Source: Chaetomium olivaceum
Taxonomy: Eukaryota; Ascomycota; Sordariomycetes; Sordariales; Chaetomiaceae
Length of the DNA: 64,000 nucleotides
Reading direction: 5' to 3'
Assembly (NCBI GenBank): GCA_039881045.1
Contig: JAYWVB010000011.1
Span: forward strand, 434,001-498,000
Shown: one piece after another, positions 22,190 through 33,936 of the stretch
How positions within the stretch are numbered: position 1 is the stretch's first letter
Layout of the letters: the number at the start of each line of letters is the position of its first letter
Program-made: the position numbers and the translations under genes
Notes under the pieces: model-generated
What the model was told of the DNA's origin: nothing
What the model saw: only the letters and a program-made list of their open reading frames with translations
The model's database searches: none

Positions 22190-23500
22190 AGTGGTGGGAA
22201 GGGAGGGAAGGGGGGTTTGGTGGTTGTTCATGAGATATGACTTCTCTCTTTCCTCCCCTCTCTTTCTCTCTCGGTCTTCTGTCTCTCTCTCTTGCTAGAG
22301 TCAAATCAGGTTGCTTGCCTAGTTGCTCGGTAGATATCTGCGAGATGCCTGTCTGTCTTGTCATTTTCTATCATCCCTTTTTCTTTGGCGGTTACCCTAC
22401 CCTACATGGTTGGGACAGGGCCGGTTTGGTGGCGTTGGTTGGGGGGCGGGGTGGGTGTTGGTTTCCTGGGAGAATGGCAGGCAGGAAGGAAGGGGGCGGA
22501 TAATTCACATATTTCTATTTGTTCGATTTTTATTTTCTCTTTTCCCTTGTTGTCGCTATGCATCTATTTATTCCGACTTGGTTGGTTCGCAGAAACACGG
22601 AGGAGGTTCATGTATTATCTTGCTTAGCTTGCTGAAGTTATGAATTATATCTTGGACTTGACCAGGTCGTGTCTGCTTCGTGTTCTGTCCCACTGATCAT
22701 GACTTTGAAGGGAACGGAGTCCAGGTGAAACTTCCGCCAGGTTTGTGGGCTGCCGCATATGAAGCTGGTTTGGCCAGCTGGTCAACATGGAAAGAAGCAT
22801 GAAGAATACGCTCGATTTGAACTTTAAATTCAGAACTTCGCATACAGACAGCACCGCATACCAAGCAGCAAGCAGCAAGCAAGCGAGAGCACACAGCGGA
22901 AGAATACATCATGAATTAGCTGCACAAATAGAACGCCAAAGAACCCATCACCCGCCTTCCGCCTGCCTTCCTCCAAAGAGAAGCCCAAACTTTGAGAACA
23001 CACGCATCATAAGACCAAAGGTGACGTTGAGGTTAACGGGGAAAAAACAAAGAACGCAAAAAAGAGTACAGTTATGTCAACACGAGGCTCCATCCAGCCA
23101 TTCAGCGCAGAAGAGTTAAACCCCTGGCATGTCCATGTCAATGTCAATGTCAATGTCCGTCTCCCAAAAGCATGCATGCCCCCCTCCATTCATCCATTCG
23201 CACACCATTCTCTCTCCACCGAGACGTCCTTCGTTCAGCATAGGAGGAAAAGGGAGGACCCCAAGAATAGATAGAGTCGAAGCCTGCCCAAAATGAATTA
23301 CCAGTCTTGCCTCGCCGCGTCGTGTCATCCATTCCCATATCTTCCCCTCTCCATTTTTTTTTACCAGTTGCTGTATTGGCGCAGGGATTGTGACTTGTCC
23401 CTTATGCTGGCCCATCCCTATACCAGCTGGCGGTTATTATCATGCAAATGACGATACGAATATGGCATCGGCATCAGAGATCTTGGCAGTGCCCCTCTTT
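22190..23500. other. Convergent 3' flanks of TOP2 and the reticulon gene
   Basis: No gene is supported. The part next to TOP2 is pyrimidine-rich (CT runs at 22240-22300) and T-rich, as expected of a 3' end region. A short hexamer repeat (GTCAAT, about four copies) lies at 23130-23160 next to CATGTC. Open frames here lack motifs. Confidence 0.5.
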
Positions 23501-24880
23501 TTAAGCGGCGATCAGGGGTTCACCGTCAGTCTTCGCGCCGTCGACCGGCTTGAACGTGTTCTCGACGACAGGCTCAGGTGCGATGGGCTCGTTGACGGAA
23601 GGCTTGATGTCGTCCTTGGGAGCCTCCGGGAAGTCGGTCGCCTTGACAGCAGACGCCTTCTCCTGCACCTTCTCCGGCAGCTGCTCCGCCTGAGAGCGGC
23701 CACCCTTGATCAGGGCCTGAGCCTTGGCTGTGTAGTCGCCCATGTACTGCTTGGTGACCTGGGTAGCCTGCTCGGTGTGCTTCTGGGCGACGGTGCGGAG
23801 CTGGGCGGTCTGGGCGTTGACGACCTCGCCGGCGTGCTTAAGTTGGGTGTCGATGAGCTCCTGGTTGGTGGTGTAGATGAGCGGGGTGAAAAAGACGACA
23901 GTGGTGGCGATCACGGCCAGGCCCCAGTAGGGGACGATCTTGACGAGGTAGTACGAGATAAAGGCGGCGAAAGCGGCCTGGAGTGGGTTAGTTAGCTTGC
24001 AGCTCTGACGCCATTTCTGCAGGAGCTCTGAGCTTGGGCGGAGTCAATTGTGGAGACCACTTACAGCAACAGATGCATAGACATTCTCGGCGAACAACAC
24101 GCGCTGCGCCTCGATAACGAAAAAGTTGATGAGTTCGTGAACGTCGCCGATGGCGGCCTCGAGCGTCTCCCTCGGGATGGTGTAGTACTTGCGGGGACGG
24201 AGCTGGGTTGCGAAGCCATTGTTGAGAAGTGCCTTCCCGGCGATCTCGGCGGCGACGGTGATGGCGAGAACCATCCAGGTGAACTTGAACGTGTAGCGCA
24301 ACACATCAAGGTACCTAACCGAGAAGATGAGCGAGACGAGGGAAGCATAGGCGATGGCCGAAGCACCTGCGGGGTATCAGCATGAGCTCCCAGTTAGCTC
24401 CGACAGGTTCGGCAAGACGTACGAGGGTTGCGCCACGACAGGAGCTCCGAGAAGAAGGAGTGATAGTTTGTCAGCGGCTGGCCGGTGGCAGCCGTGTATG
24501 CGGGAGGATGGCGCGAAGCAGCCAGGTTGGAGATCTCGGCCGTGGCCTTGGAGGACTGATCCATAACGTTCTGAGCTACCGGACCTGCGCAGCACCCAGT
24601 CAGTATCTCGGCTGGCAAATGTACATCGGCGGAGACGGTAGTCATACCATTGGTGAGGGTATTGAGGGCGGCAGTGGCATCTGCAGAGGTGCTATCGTCA
24701 GTCTCATCCGAGCTACGGAACGGTCGGAGGTCGGAGTTGCTGTGTGAAACACTGGCACGAGTTAGCCAAAAGTCGCCAGAACAACACAGAAAAACATGGG
24801 CGAAGCTGGACAACACGAACCTTACTAGCTTTCGGGCCATCCACGTTGGTATTGCCGTTGGTGGCGACGCGGTCAGCCAT
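23501..24880 (-). CDS. Reticulon-domain ER membrane-shaping protein (Rtn1-like)
   Basis: Reticulons insert wedge-like hairpins into the ER membrane and make tubules. The hallmark FFSELLSWRNPRASAIAYAS starts the reticulon domain. It is followed by a first hydrophobic hairpin, a hydrophilic loop (RPRKYYTIPRETLEAAIGDV) and a second hairpin (AAFAAFISYYLVKIVPYWGL). The tail is helical with TAQLRTVAQKHTEQATQVTK and ends GEPLIAA. Exons at the 3' side are 24584-24423, 24366-24065 and 23977-23501 (introns 56 and 87 nt). An upstream exon (24739-24648, Asn-Ser-Asp-Leu) joins by a 63-nt intron. The first exon MADRVATNGNTNVDG has a good GTAAGG donor, but its phase does not match the next acceptor by one base, so the N-terminus is unresolved or carries an indel. 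Confidence 0.85.
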
Positions 24881-26367
24881 TTTGATTGCTATCGTGATGG
24901 TCGCGTGGGCAGTGTCCGTTTGTTGGCGTGAGGCGGGAGGTGGGAGGTGGCAGTGGGAGTGGCAGTGGAAGGTGGATCGGAAACTGTGTGACGTCGACTA
25001 AGGGAGGGGCAGGTCCAACAAGACAACCGATGGGGAGAAGAGCAGTTGTTGGTTTTAGTTAACGGGAGCTAGGGACAAAGGTGAAACCTCAAGCCAACGA
25101 TGCTGCTTCTTTGTGCAAAGAGGAAGGGAAGCTTGGTGATGGATGCAGGAGAATGGAATGAAGCAGAAAGTTTGTGTTCCGAGAAGTTGGGATGGGCAGG
25201 AAGCAATGAGGGCTTTGAGACAGTGCCGGGGGTGAATTATTATTTTCTGACCTGGTAGCTTATCAAAAAACTTGCAGGCAGTCATGGTCCATGACGGGAC
25301 TCTGGGACCAGTCCAGACCAAGCAGACGCAACAAGGGGGTCCACTGAGGTGGCCCCTCCAAAGCTTGCTCACAAGCTGAGGTGCTGAGGACCATTCCAAA
25401 ACGGCGAGCAGCACAGGCGCAATGATCTCATCATGCCACCGGAACACCACGGCAGGGACAGCAGCCTATCAGGGAGCTCTGCACCTGCGTCGCACAATCG
25501 GGGTTGCGCATCCGGTCATAGCTATCTCCTAATTCTGCAATGCGAGCTAACTTGTTGTTCAAACCCGGCACAACCGTCGGTTTCTCCGTCTGTTTCAGCG
25601 TTATCGCCAAATTTTGCAATCTTTCTGTTCGTCATGGCGTTCCAGGTAGCATCCAATATGCCGAAGTCGATAAGTCGTGACCAATGGCCCCGAATGCCTG
25701 TCACAAATCAATGCCGACCCCCTGGCTCGCCTCCTTACCGGGGCTATTCTTGGCCTGCCCGCATCTGCATCATCTCCCTGGCCAACAGCGTCATCCATCG
25801 CATGTGATTTCGCGCTAAGGAACTGCGACAAGACAAGTCGTCCAACCCTGGTGACGAGTTTGTCTCGGCGTGCAGGGCAGCAGGCAGGGCAGGACGGGTT
25901 GACAGGCAGAATTCAACACGCGACACCCGACACACACAAAAACGGGATGATGTGGAGGTGTGACCAAGCTTCCAGAAAATAAGTCACAAGACACAAGAGG
26001 CTAGATATCTCAAGCATTTTTCCTGCACCAGCAACATGCTGTGCACCTTTCAATTACGTCTCCCTCTCTTCCATTCTGTCAAGAATCCTGCCTCCCAACT
26101 ATTATCATTGTGGGGCTTCATGCCGCCCCGCGCAAGTTCCCACCCCCCCTTCCGCCAAATTCAATTCTCCCCGCGATCATGTAAACTTCCTTTCCGCCAT
26201 GCAAAAGAATCAATATTGGTATCATGGTGCTCATGGTGCTCACAAATATAGCCGTCCCGCGACCTCTCAGCCATCATCTCATTCCAGCAATTACAGTGTT
26301 AAAAGCGCTCATTATCTCGACGACGCATCGGCAGAGCCAGCGAACAAAAAGGCAAACCGGACCATTA
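24881..26367. other. Intergenic region, no supported gene
   Basis: The first few hundred bases are the reticulon promoter/leader (G-rich GTGGGAGTGGCAGTGG runs near 24945). No motif-bearing open frame, RNA gene or repeat was recognised in the remainder. Confidence 0.4.
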
Positions 26368-26904
26368 TCACCTCCTCCAACCCCAGAAGCCACCGCCCGG
26401 CGTATGGTTACCCGCGGGCGGCGTCGACGCCTTCGAAGGCGGTTCTAATATTGTTGGGGTGGTGTTTGAGCCCGTCAGACGACCAAACATATCCATCGCC
26501 GCCGAGGCTGCCGACGGCGTCGCGCCGCGGCTGTGCAGGACCGGTGGCGTCTCCCCCGGCGCGAGACCGAACGCTTTCCGGAGCTGCTCGAGTTTCTGCT
26601 TCGCCTCTTCCAGCTCCTGGCGCGCGACTGCTTCGGCTGTCTTGGCCTGCACCAGCTCAAGCACCAGAGCATCGTTCTCGTCGGGCGAGGCTGCGAGTTG
26701 GTTCGGTCCTGACGAGCCAGCGGGCTGGGCAGCCATGGCCGCCAGCGACTCGCTACTGCTCTTCTTCTTCATCGTCATCGTGGATATGCGCTTGTTGCTA
26801 AAAGTCGAGGCCGTTTGTGACGGTGTCGACTGCTGCGGCCCAGCTTGAGCTCGCGCAGCCCGACCGCCGCGGCGCCTCCGCCGGCTTTCGGAAACCACTC
26901 GCCC
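26368..26904 (-). other. In-frame open extension after the TBC protein stop
   Basis: Directly after the TAA at 26905-26907 the same frame stays open for 178 codons. It contains STPSQTASTFSNKRIS, a clear coiled coil (ALVLELVQAKTAEAVARQEL and KQKLEQLRKAFGL) and a C-terminal GGGFWGWRR. The composition and heptads look like a natural continuation of the RabGAP rather than 3' UTR. A single base change (for example CAA to TAA) would separate the two. No GT donor lies just upstream of the stop, so I could not remove it with an intron. Confidence 0.6.
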
Positions 26905-29598
26905 TTATCCGTGCTCGCCGGGCGTGTCTGAGGCTCTCGTTCGCATCCCCTGCATCTGCCTCTCGAGCCGTTGTTTCTCTTGGTGTACGTTTCGAACATG
27001 TGCGTGGGTGTCCCTCAACTGGTCCTTCAGGGTGGCCATTTCCTGTTCCATCTCCTGCACCTTACGATCGTACTGTTTCGACTTGGCCCGCTCTTGTGAC
27101 AATTGGTCCTTAACCCGAGCCAGCTCGTCTCGTAACTGTAATTTCGTTTCGGGTGCCGATGACCTCGGGCTGGCAGCCGCCTCGTCGAAGCGCACCTCGA
27201 CGATGTCGAGCAGATCGGAAAGCTGTTCGGCTGTCGGCTCAATTGCGCCGGTCGAGATTGCGTCGCTCCCCGCATCCCCTCCATCCGCCTTCTTGCGCAA
27301 GCCATCCAGTAGCGACCGAACAGCTCGTCGGTCATCTTCACGCTCTTCCTTCTCCCGTTGTAATTGGCTGGCCAGCAAGGCGTGGTTTCGTTGCAGCTCG
27401 CTGAGCGCGGTGAGTAGATCTTCGATCTGACTGTGTAAGTACTTGCTGCCATCCTTTGATGTATTGACGCTCCCCGAGAAGCTGGGCGCTGTCTTGGACG
27501 GCGGCGCTGTGGCCTCCCTTGGTGTATCATCGGCGGAACTGTCGCGCGAGATGTTGGTTGCTTCAGTTGAGACGGAACTGAGAACGCTAGCGGCGGAGGA
27601 CGCAGTCGATGAGACCGCCTCCATCGACGAGAGGCTTTGTTTCGACGTGCTGCGCCGAAGCATGCTAAGCGGGCGTGATGCAGCTCCGAGTCCAGGGTTG
27701 AGTGTACTGCTGACGGACGCGGATCCCGAAGTCTGAGCGGTTGCCGAAAAGGTGGCAAACCTGGGGGTGGTAGAGGAAGCCCAGAGGCGACCCAGGAAAC
27801 GGGAGGCGGCGGTGGTGACATCCGCCGACGCTTGTGCCCCCTCTGTCCCACGGTGATTGGCGCTGGGGCTAATCTTAGCTTCCTTGTACCCCTGTTCGAG
27901 CGCTACCATTCGCTCCTTGGTAACGACGTTGGCGAGCGCGACAAAGTCTTGGACAAATTCGTCGGCGTTGTGGTTATAGCAGTCCCAAACACCCCGCGAC
28001 AGCAACAGGTGCATCACGTCTTCCAGCTCGGTGCAGCCCAAGATGCGCACCTGGTTCTTGCGCATGAGCGACAGCGCCACCCGCATGATGGTCTCCGATG
28101 CGCCCTCGGCGAAAATCACATCGTAGATGCGAAACAGCATTGGCAGGGGGCACGTTACGGCGTAGAACGACAGGAACCATTGTGAAACATACGCGGGTTC
28201 AACCTGCAAATCGTCGAGGTGGGCCGACAAAGTGGGCAAATGCTGTCGCAACAGCTCGCGAAATTGGTAGATTCGGATGTGCAGCCCAGACAGGTCGGGA
28301 ACGAAACATTGGCGCAGATCGTAGTTTTCCATCAGTCTGGTCACACAAGTCAGCTCGCCGCACCTCTATCAATTGACATTGAGATCGGACGTACCTAACC
28401 AAAACGCAAAAGGCTTGATTGTCCGGCATATGCATCAGCAGCGGTCCAACGAGGAACGCTAGCCCTTGGCAGTAGCCGATTTTGGTGTCGTAAAGGCTGA
28501 AGCACTTGAGAACCCGGCCCAGCATTCGCTGCCCGTCGCCCTCCGGATCTCTGAACATGTCGACGCCGGGGAAGCTTCGGCCGAGGTCCTTGCTGATGAC
28601 GCCCTCATACGGACTTGATTCGCCGGTCAAACGCTCGTACACCTCCTCCAGCGCGCTGTCCCGGGCACCCGCCATGCTCTGCCAAACCACACCTCGCAAC
28701 GGCGGGGGGACACCCTTTCGCACCTTGTTGGACAGCAAAGTTGGCAGGCGAGCGGCCGTCTGCTTAGGGTCTTTGACGAGCGCCCGGTAGAAGTCGAGCT
28801 CGGTCATCGGCGTTGGTGGGAGCGTCGAGTATCGGAGTGCGGGGGGAATCGGACCGCTGACCATTTTGCGTAGTTGCGCCATCGAGGGAGGCCTAGGTCT
28901 ACTCTCGCGAGATCGCCGCTTCTCTGCCGCCCTGGCCTTCATGCCCTTCAGACTTGTTTCGATCCGATCATTCTCTCGTTCTAGTTTGGTCAATAGTGAG
29001 GCCGTAGTCTGTGGCATGGGCTGTCAGTTACACGCGGCAAAAAAGAGGGGGGAGATAGGCATCGTTGCCAAACACGCACGTTGTTGGATCCCTGACTTCT
29101 TGATTCCAGTTCCTCCTTCTTTTGTAGCTCTTCCCAGTCGACCCTGTCCGATCCCGAGCTCGAGCACGAGTCCCGATTTTTCCTTCCCTCTCCCTCCTCG
29201 TCTGTGTTCGCTGGGCTCGCCCGCCCCAGCTCTTGGAGCAGATTCGGCCTACGTCTCGATGCCGAGGTATCAGGTTCAAAAATCTCCGACTCACTATCAT
29301 CGTCGTCGTCGTCATCGTCGCCTAATGTTTCGGCCAGGGGGTTGTTTGGGTCCTGACCCGGAAGGGGGGTCTTTCGCGTAGGGATCGTGCTCGGCGGTAC
29401 TGCCGTGTTTAGGTGCAGGGAGGGCGGTTCGGAAAGGCGAACTGTGACGAGAGAATCATGCTCACTCCCCTTGTTGTCTGATTCCGTCGCGGCTGGCGGC
29501 GAATTGGTCGATCCTAGGGCGCCCTCTCTTCGTGATAATACCGGTTCGGGAGTTGCCCGTCCTTCCCGAGCATCTGCTCCATCCCGGTCGGGCTCCAT
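26905..29598 (-). CDS. TBC-domain Rab GTPase-activating protein (Gyp5-like)
   Basis: Exons 29598-29080, 29008-28395 and 28336-26905 (introns 71 and 58 nt) give 854 residues. The N-terminal third is disordered and acidic (a run of eight Asp). A coiled coil (LLTKLERENDRIETSLKGMK) precedes the TBC domain. That domain contains RKGVPPPLRGVVWQ, the arginine-finger motif ISKDLGRSFP and the glutamine-finger motif IGYCQGLAF, both intact, so GAP activity toward a Rab is expected. C-terminal coiled coils follow a Ser-rich linker. The layout of TBC plus C-terminal coiled coil matches Gyp5/Gyl1-type and EVI5-like proteins in secretory traffic. The frame ends at TAA 26905-26907, but 178 further codons continue in the same frame (next entry), so the true protein may be about 1,030 residues. 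Confidence 0.88.
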
Positions 29599-32046
29599 CC
29601 CGATCCCAGACCCAGTCCTACAACCTCAATGCGTAGAGACAACTTGAACGCGGCGGTGAAGTTCGTGCGTGTCGTGTCGTGTCGCGAATTGGTGTATAGT
29701 GTCGACCCCTCGATCGAACTCTCGATGCTGTCGTCCGAAGTTCCTCGCCGTTACCGATAGATAAGATTAGGCAGGTGGGCTGTTGTTCCCTAAACTATTT
29801 GCGGCTTCCTCACTGACCCGGCTCCTCGAAAGCCTCCCGACTTTCCAAAGGGCGTGGATGCCAGCTATGAAAGAGAAAGAGGCAGGGATGATTCGTTAGC
29901 TGGGAAGAAGTGGAGAGAGGCGGCCGAGATCGTCAACCTCGAATTGTGTGGGTCTTGGCGCTCGACTGCTTGGGCAGGAGCTCGTCTCGTTTCATCGAAG
30001 GGCCGAGTGAAAGGCGACCCGTGGCAGCTGGGGCCCAGGACAAGCGGCAATAATTACACGAAACCTGAGGCTCGTAAAATTCAGTACAGACCACCAACAC
30101 ACTTTGTCAAGAAAGAGAACATTAGGCGGTGGGCGCTGTTGAAGACCAGAGCCCAGACACGGGAATATTTAGCGCGAGCCCCTGGATATCCTTGCAATAA
30201 TTGGATTGCCTGCAGGAACCATGCCCCCCAACCAGAAAAGGCAATGCGGGGCAGCCGGCCACCGCCAAACTGCTGCAGTCGAGGAGTTGAGAAAGCAAGA
30301 GGAGGGATCTGAATGGACAAGCAACGTAGGAGTAAGACCCAAGAACTACAAGAAGAAACACCAGAAGCTCTAGATAGTGGCAAAAATGCAATTGCATCAA
30401 AAAGGGGTCCGGAAGAGCCGAGAATCGGGATAGTTGAGGACCAAACCTGGGTATCCAATACCCATTTGTAATAAGCGGTCACCGTGGATGCATGTTGTCC
30501 ACGCTACCATTGTCGTTGGCAAGACCCATCTATGTACATACGGGCATGCATCGGTACCTCAGTCTTCCAACGGTTCTCCAATAGATGGATCCATCTCTCG
30601 CTCAAAAACCCATTGCTTGCTCCTCGCAAAACCTTACACCAGAACCGCCGAGACAATGGCATCAGTGTAGGCGCAACATCAACGACTTTTCGACCTCAGT
30701 TGTCGCGGCAAAAAGGTGGGGTCCAATGAGAGCTCTTTTTCTTGCCAATCGGCAACCGCATGCCGCCTTTCGATCACCCTTGCAGGCTGCACGCGGTGGA
30801 GCCAAGGTGCAGGGCAGAAGCACTCGAACGGCATTGGAACCCTCCCACAACCAACCAGCAACCCGAGCACATCACCAAGCCCCTCATCCATCTCAATGCG
30901 GTAAAATTGCACGGTTCCATCGCCCACTAACGTGAGCAAACCACAACTAACCAACGAGCAAAACCTCACCGCTCGTATGTCTGTATGTTTTGTAAAAGCG
31001 AGGCTTTTCCAATCGAGCACCCAGCCAGCCAGAGTTCGAAGCCAGGGCAAGATAAAGGCCACTTTTGCAGCGCTTCGGCTCCAGATCTGGCGTGGCCCAG
31101 AGGGACCGGCCTGGGGAAGTGGCCTGCCACAGGGGCCAGAACTGTGTTGGGAATCCCCAGATCGCCGGTTTTGAGACCGCCCATGGCCAATTTTGGGCGA
31201 TTTCCCAAGCTTAGCTTAGATGGCATCTTCACTTGGCGGCCCCCGTCGTTGAAAAAAACGTGCCCAAGAACGTGCCAACCCGCGGCAGTAAGAAGCTTAT
31301 TCGAGTCGAGGACGTCGAGGACGTGGAAAGTGTCGACCAGGGTTGCATAAGTGGTCATGTTCTTTCTCGATAAAAGAAAGTAATTGGGTTACGAGTTCGG
31401 AAGAAACCACGGGTTAAGAATGCTGGGGTGGTCGACATGGAAGGAAGTCTCATCTCACGACAAAACAGAACTGATAGCGAAGTTAGTTAGTAGAACAATC
31501 TTCAAGTAAGAGCGCCTACAAAACCGACCCCATCAAGATCCGATTGTACCACTATAGCCTCATCATGTAAACAGCACACCATAACCAACAACCTCAACCC
31601 CAAAGCCATTCTCCAGAAGTTTCTGCATTGATCCTACCAAACTCGCCTCTCCCAGTATCCATTACAACCCAAGTCCAAACCAAACTCCCGACACCGCCAG
31701 CCAGCGCCTCAGCTCATTTTCTCGCCTTCTCTCCCCCTCCGAAGAGCCGTTCCCCCCGATGAACCCAAATAAGCCAGGCAAAGACACACAACCCAGGACA
31801 AGCTTCCACCTATGTAACATACCACAACACAACAAAAAACAAGACAAGACAAAGCAAGGATCCACGCCATAACCAGCTAGCCACCCAACTCTTCTTCAAA
31901 ACCAACTTTATCTCGATATAACATAACTATCTTATTGAAACCGCCTTTTCCTCGCAAAATTCGTATGCACAACCCACCCGCCCATCCACATCCACCCATG
32001 CCTGTCATCGTACAGCCAACCAGCCAACCCGCGCCGGGTTCTCCGC
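29599..32046. other. 2.4-kb interval without a supported gene
   Basis: Lies upstream of the RabGAP start and downstream of the SSXT gene. One 130-codon minus-strand ATG frame (31358-30966) and other short frames are present, but none has introns, a signal peptide or a recognised motif. The last ~500 bp is A/C-rich and is probably the 3' flank of the SSXT gene. Confidence 0.35.
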
Positions 32047-32996
32047 CTACAACAACCCAGGCGCAACAGTCTCGCCCATCGACAGCGTCGGGGCCGGGCT
32101 CCCCTGGTTCGATCCCTGGATACCACTTCCCCCCATCCCCGCAGCAGCGGTGACAGGCGTCGAGACCTGGCCGTTCTGCCCGGCCGAAGGGGGCCCGCCA
32201 GGTCTCATGCCGCCGGGACCGACACCGGCACCGGCACCGACAGCAGTGTTGGTGTTGATGGCAGGAGGACGCGCACCGGCGGGCTGGGCGGGTGGTTCCT
32301 TCTTAGGGTCGACGCCCGGGTAGAGCGAGTGGAGCTTCTTGTAGAGATTCTTGAGCAGGGTGTCGCGCTCGATGCGGTCAGCGACGGGGTCGGCGGGTCG
32401 TTCGACTGGGTCGTCGGCGGTGGTGGGGGGCAGTTTGAGTTTGAGCTGCATGTTAAGGGGGGGCGGGGTGAGGTAGGCTGGTGACGTAGGGAGCTGGGGC
32501 TTGGCCTTGCGGTCGGCAAGCGCGAACATGTAGGTGAGGTTTGCTTGTAGCCTTCTCATGCATCTGTCGGACGGGTTAGAAACGGGGACTGGATACCTTT
32601 GGGGCAAACCCGGCGGGCAGGGACTTTAGAACTCACTGATTGTAGTCAAGGTTTGCCAGCTTTTCTTCCTCGGCGTAGTCTACGTCGCCGTTCTTGGCAT
32701 TCCCCGAGTTGACAGCAGCTTGCTCCTTCTTCAACTCATTCCGACTGTTGACGAGCTGTATTGATTCGTATAGTAGTTCCTGGTTGATTTCGAGCAGCAC
32801 GGCCATCCTCTCCCTGTCCCGCGATTCGGTCGCGGGACTTTGAGGGGCGGAGCCAGAGGTCCCGTTAACCTGCGGCTGTTGCCCCTGGTCTGAAGGAAAT
32901 GTTGGTGTCTGCGGCGTTGCTATTGACGCAGACGGATGTTGAGCAGTCGTGGGCGTCTGACTCTGAGGGGTGCCCTGGGCCCGGGGTGTAGAAAAC

Positions 32997-33061
<65 letters not shown>

Positions 33062-33936
33062 TTGCTGCTGCTGTTGTTGCTGCTGCTGCTGTTGCTGCTG
33101 TTGCTGCTGTTGCTGCTGTTGTTGTTGATGATGCTGCTGCTGTTGATGATGATGCTGCTGCTGCTGTTGTTGTTGATGTTGCTGCTGCTGCTGTTGGGGG
33201 GTCATCGAGTTGTTTGGGGTACATTGGGAATTGCTAAACTGGCGTTGAGGAGTGGACACAGCGGCGGGGTTCTGCTGGGCAGAAAGCATCCGTTGCATCA
33301 TGGGCTGCTGGCTGGGCAAGCCCGTATTCATCTGATAAGGGTTCATCTGGCCGGCCATCATGAAGTTGGCCGGCAGCTGCGGCTGGGGGGCCGCAGACGA
33401 AGGGATGCCAGACGCATAGGGCGAGCTGGTGAAGGGGGGCTGGAACGACACTGGTGGGTAGGCATGTGTTAGCCTTGACCACAAAACAAGAGCGACCCAG
33501 GAGTAAAAAGGGTGTCAACGAAAGTATGCTACGTGGAGGGGTGGAGGGTGGTGGGACCGTCGCACGTAAGGAGCGGTCATGTAAGACAAGCCTCGCAAAA
33601 GGGCAAACGTCATATGGAAGATGGATAAGGGGACGCTTGCTTACTCTGACCATTGGCAGCCATGTGCTGCATGCCGGCATTCTGCATCATTCCTGCAGGA
33701 CCACCACCTCCGCCCATGAGAGCTGGGTTCGGGCCGCCAGCGGGGAAGACACCGGGCTGGCCCGGCATGGGGAACTGCTGTGAGTTATACATCATCTGCT
33801 GCGGCTGCTGCTGTTGCTGCTGCTGCGGCTGATTCGGGGATGGGCCGGGTTGCAGGTGAGCACCTTGTTGGGGTGGGGCGCCGTTGAAGATGGGGCCTGC
33901 GGCGGCATTTGGGAAACCATAGGGAGCCGAATACAT
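32047..33936 (-). CDS. SSXT/Snf11-type SWI/SNF subunit, polyglutamine-rich
   Basis: Three exons (33936-33645, 33450-32637, 32563-32047; introns 194 and 73 nt) give 540 residues. The conserved core is split by intron 2: MAVLLEINQELLYESIQLVN before, and CMRRLQANLTYMFALAD after. This is the SSXT/SNH pattern shared by animal SS18 and yeast Snf11, which contact SWI/SNF ATPase complexes. The N-terminal half is Gln/Pro/Met-rich, with 44 uninterrupted Gln plus His-interrupted Gln blocks. The C-terminus is Pro/Gly-rich. The start chosen is MYSAPYGFPNAAAG. It resembles the Neurospora glutamine-repeat type of protein (family memory, not searched). Role in chromatin remodelling is inferred from the SSXT core. 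Confidence 0.8.
32996..33127 (-). repeat. Polyglutamine-coding CAG/CAA tract (44 Gln)
   Basis: An uninterrupted run of 44 glutamine codons, CAG and CAA mixed, appears as CTG/TTG on the plus strand. It continues to about 33195 as Gln blocks broken by His codons. The opposite strand reads as poly-Leu and is a shadow. Confidence 0.95.

Noticed and set aside
30966..31358. 130-codon minus-strand ATG frame
   Set aside because: No recognised motif, introns or start context, and overlapping frames of similar length exist on both strands.
32936..33472. Long plus-strand open frame with a poly-leucine core
   Set aside because: It is the antisense reading of the CAG/CAA tract of the SSXT-type gene, which has a coherent spliced model and a conserved core on the minus strand.
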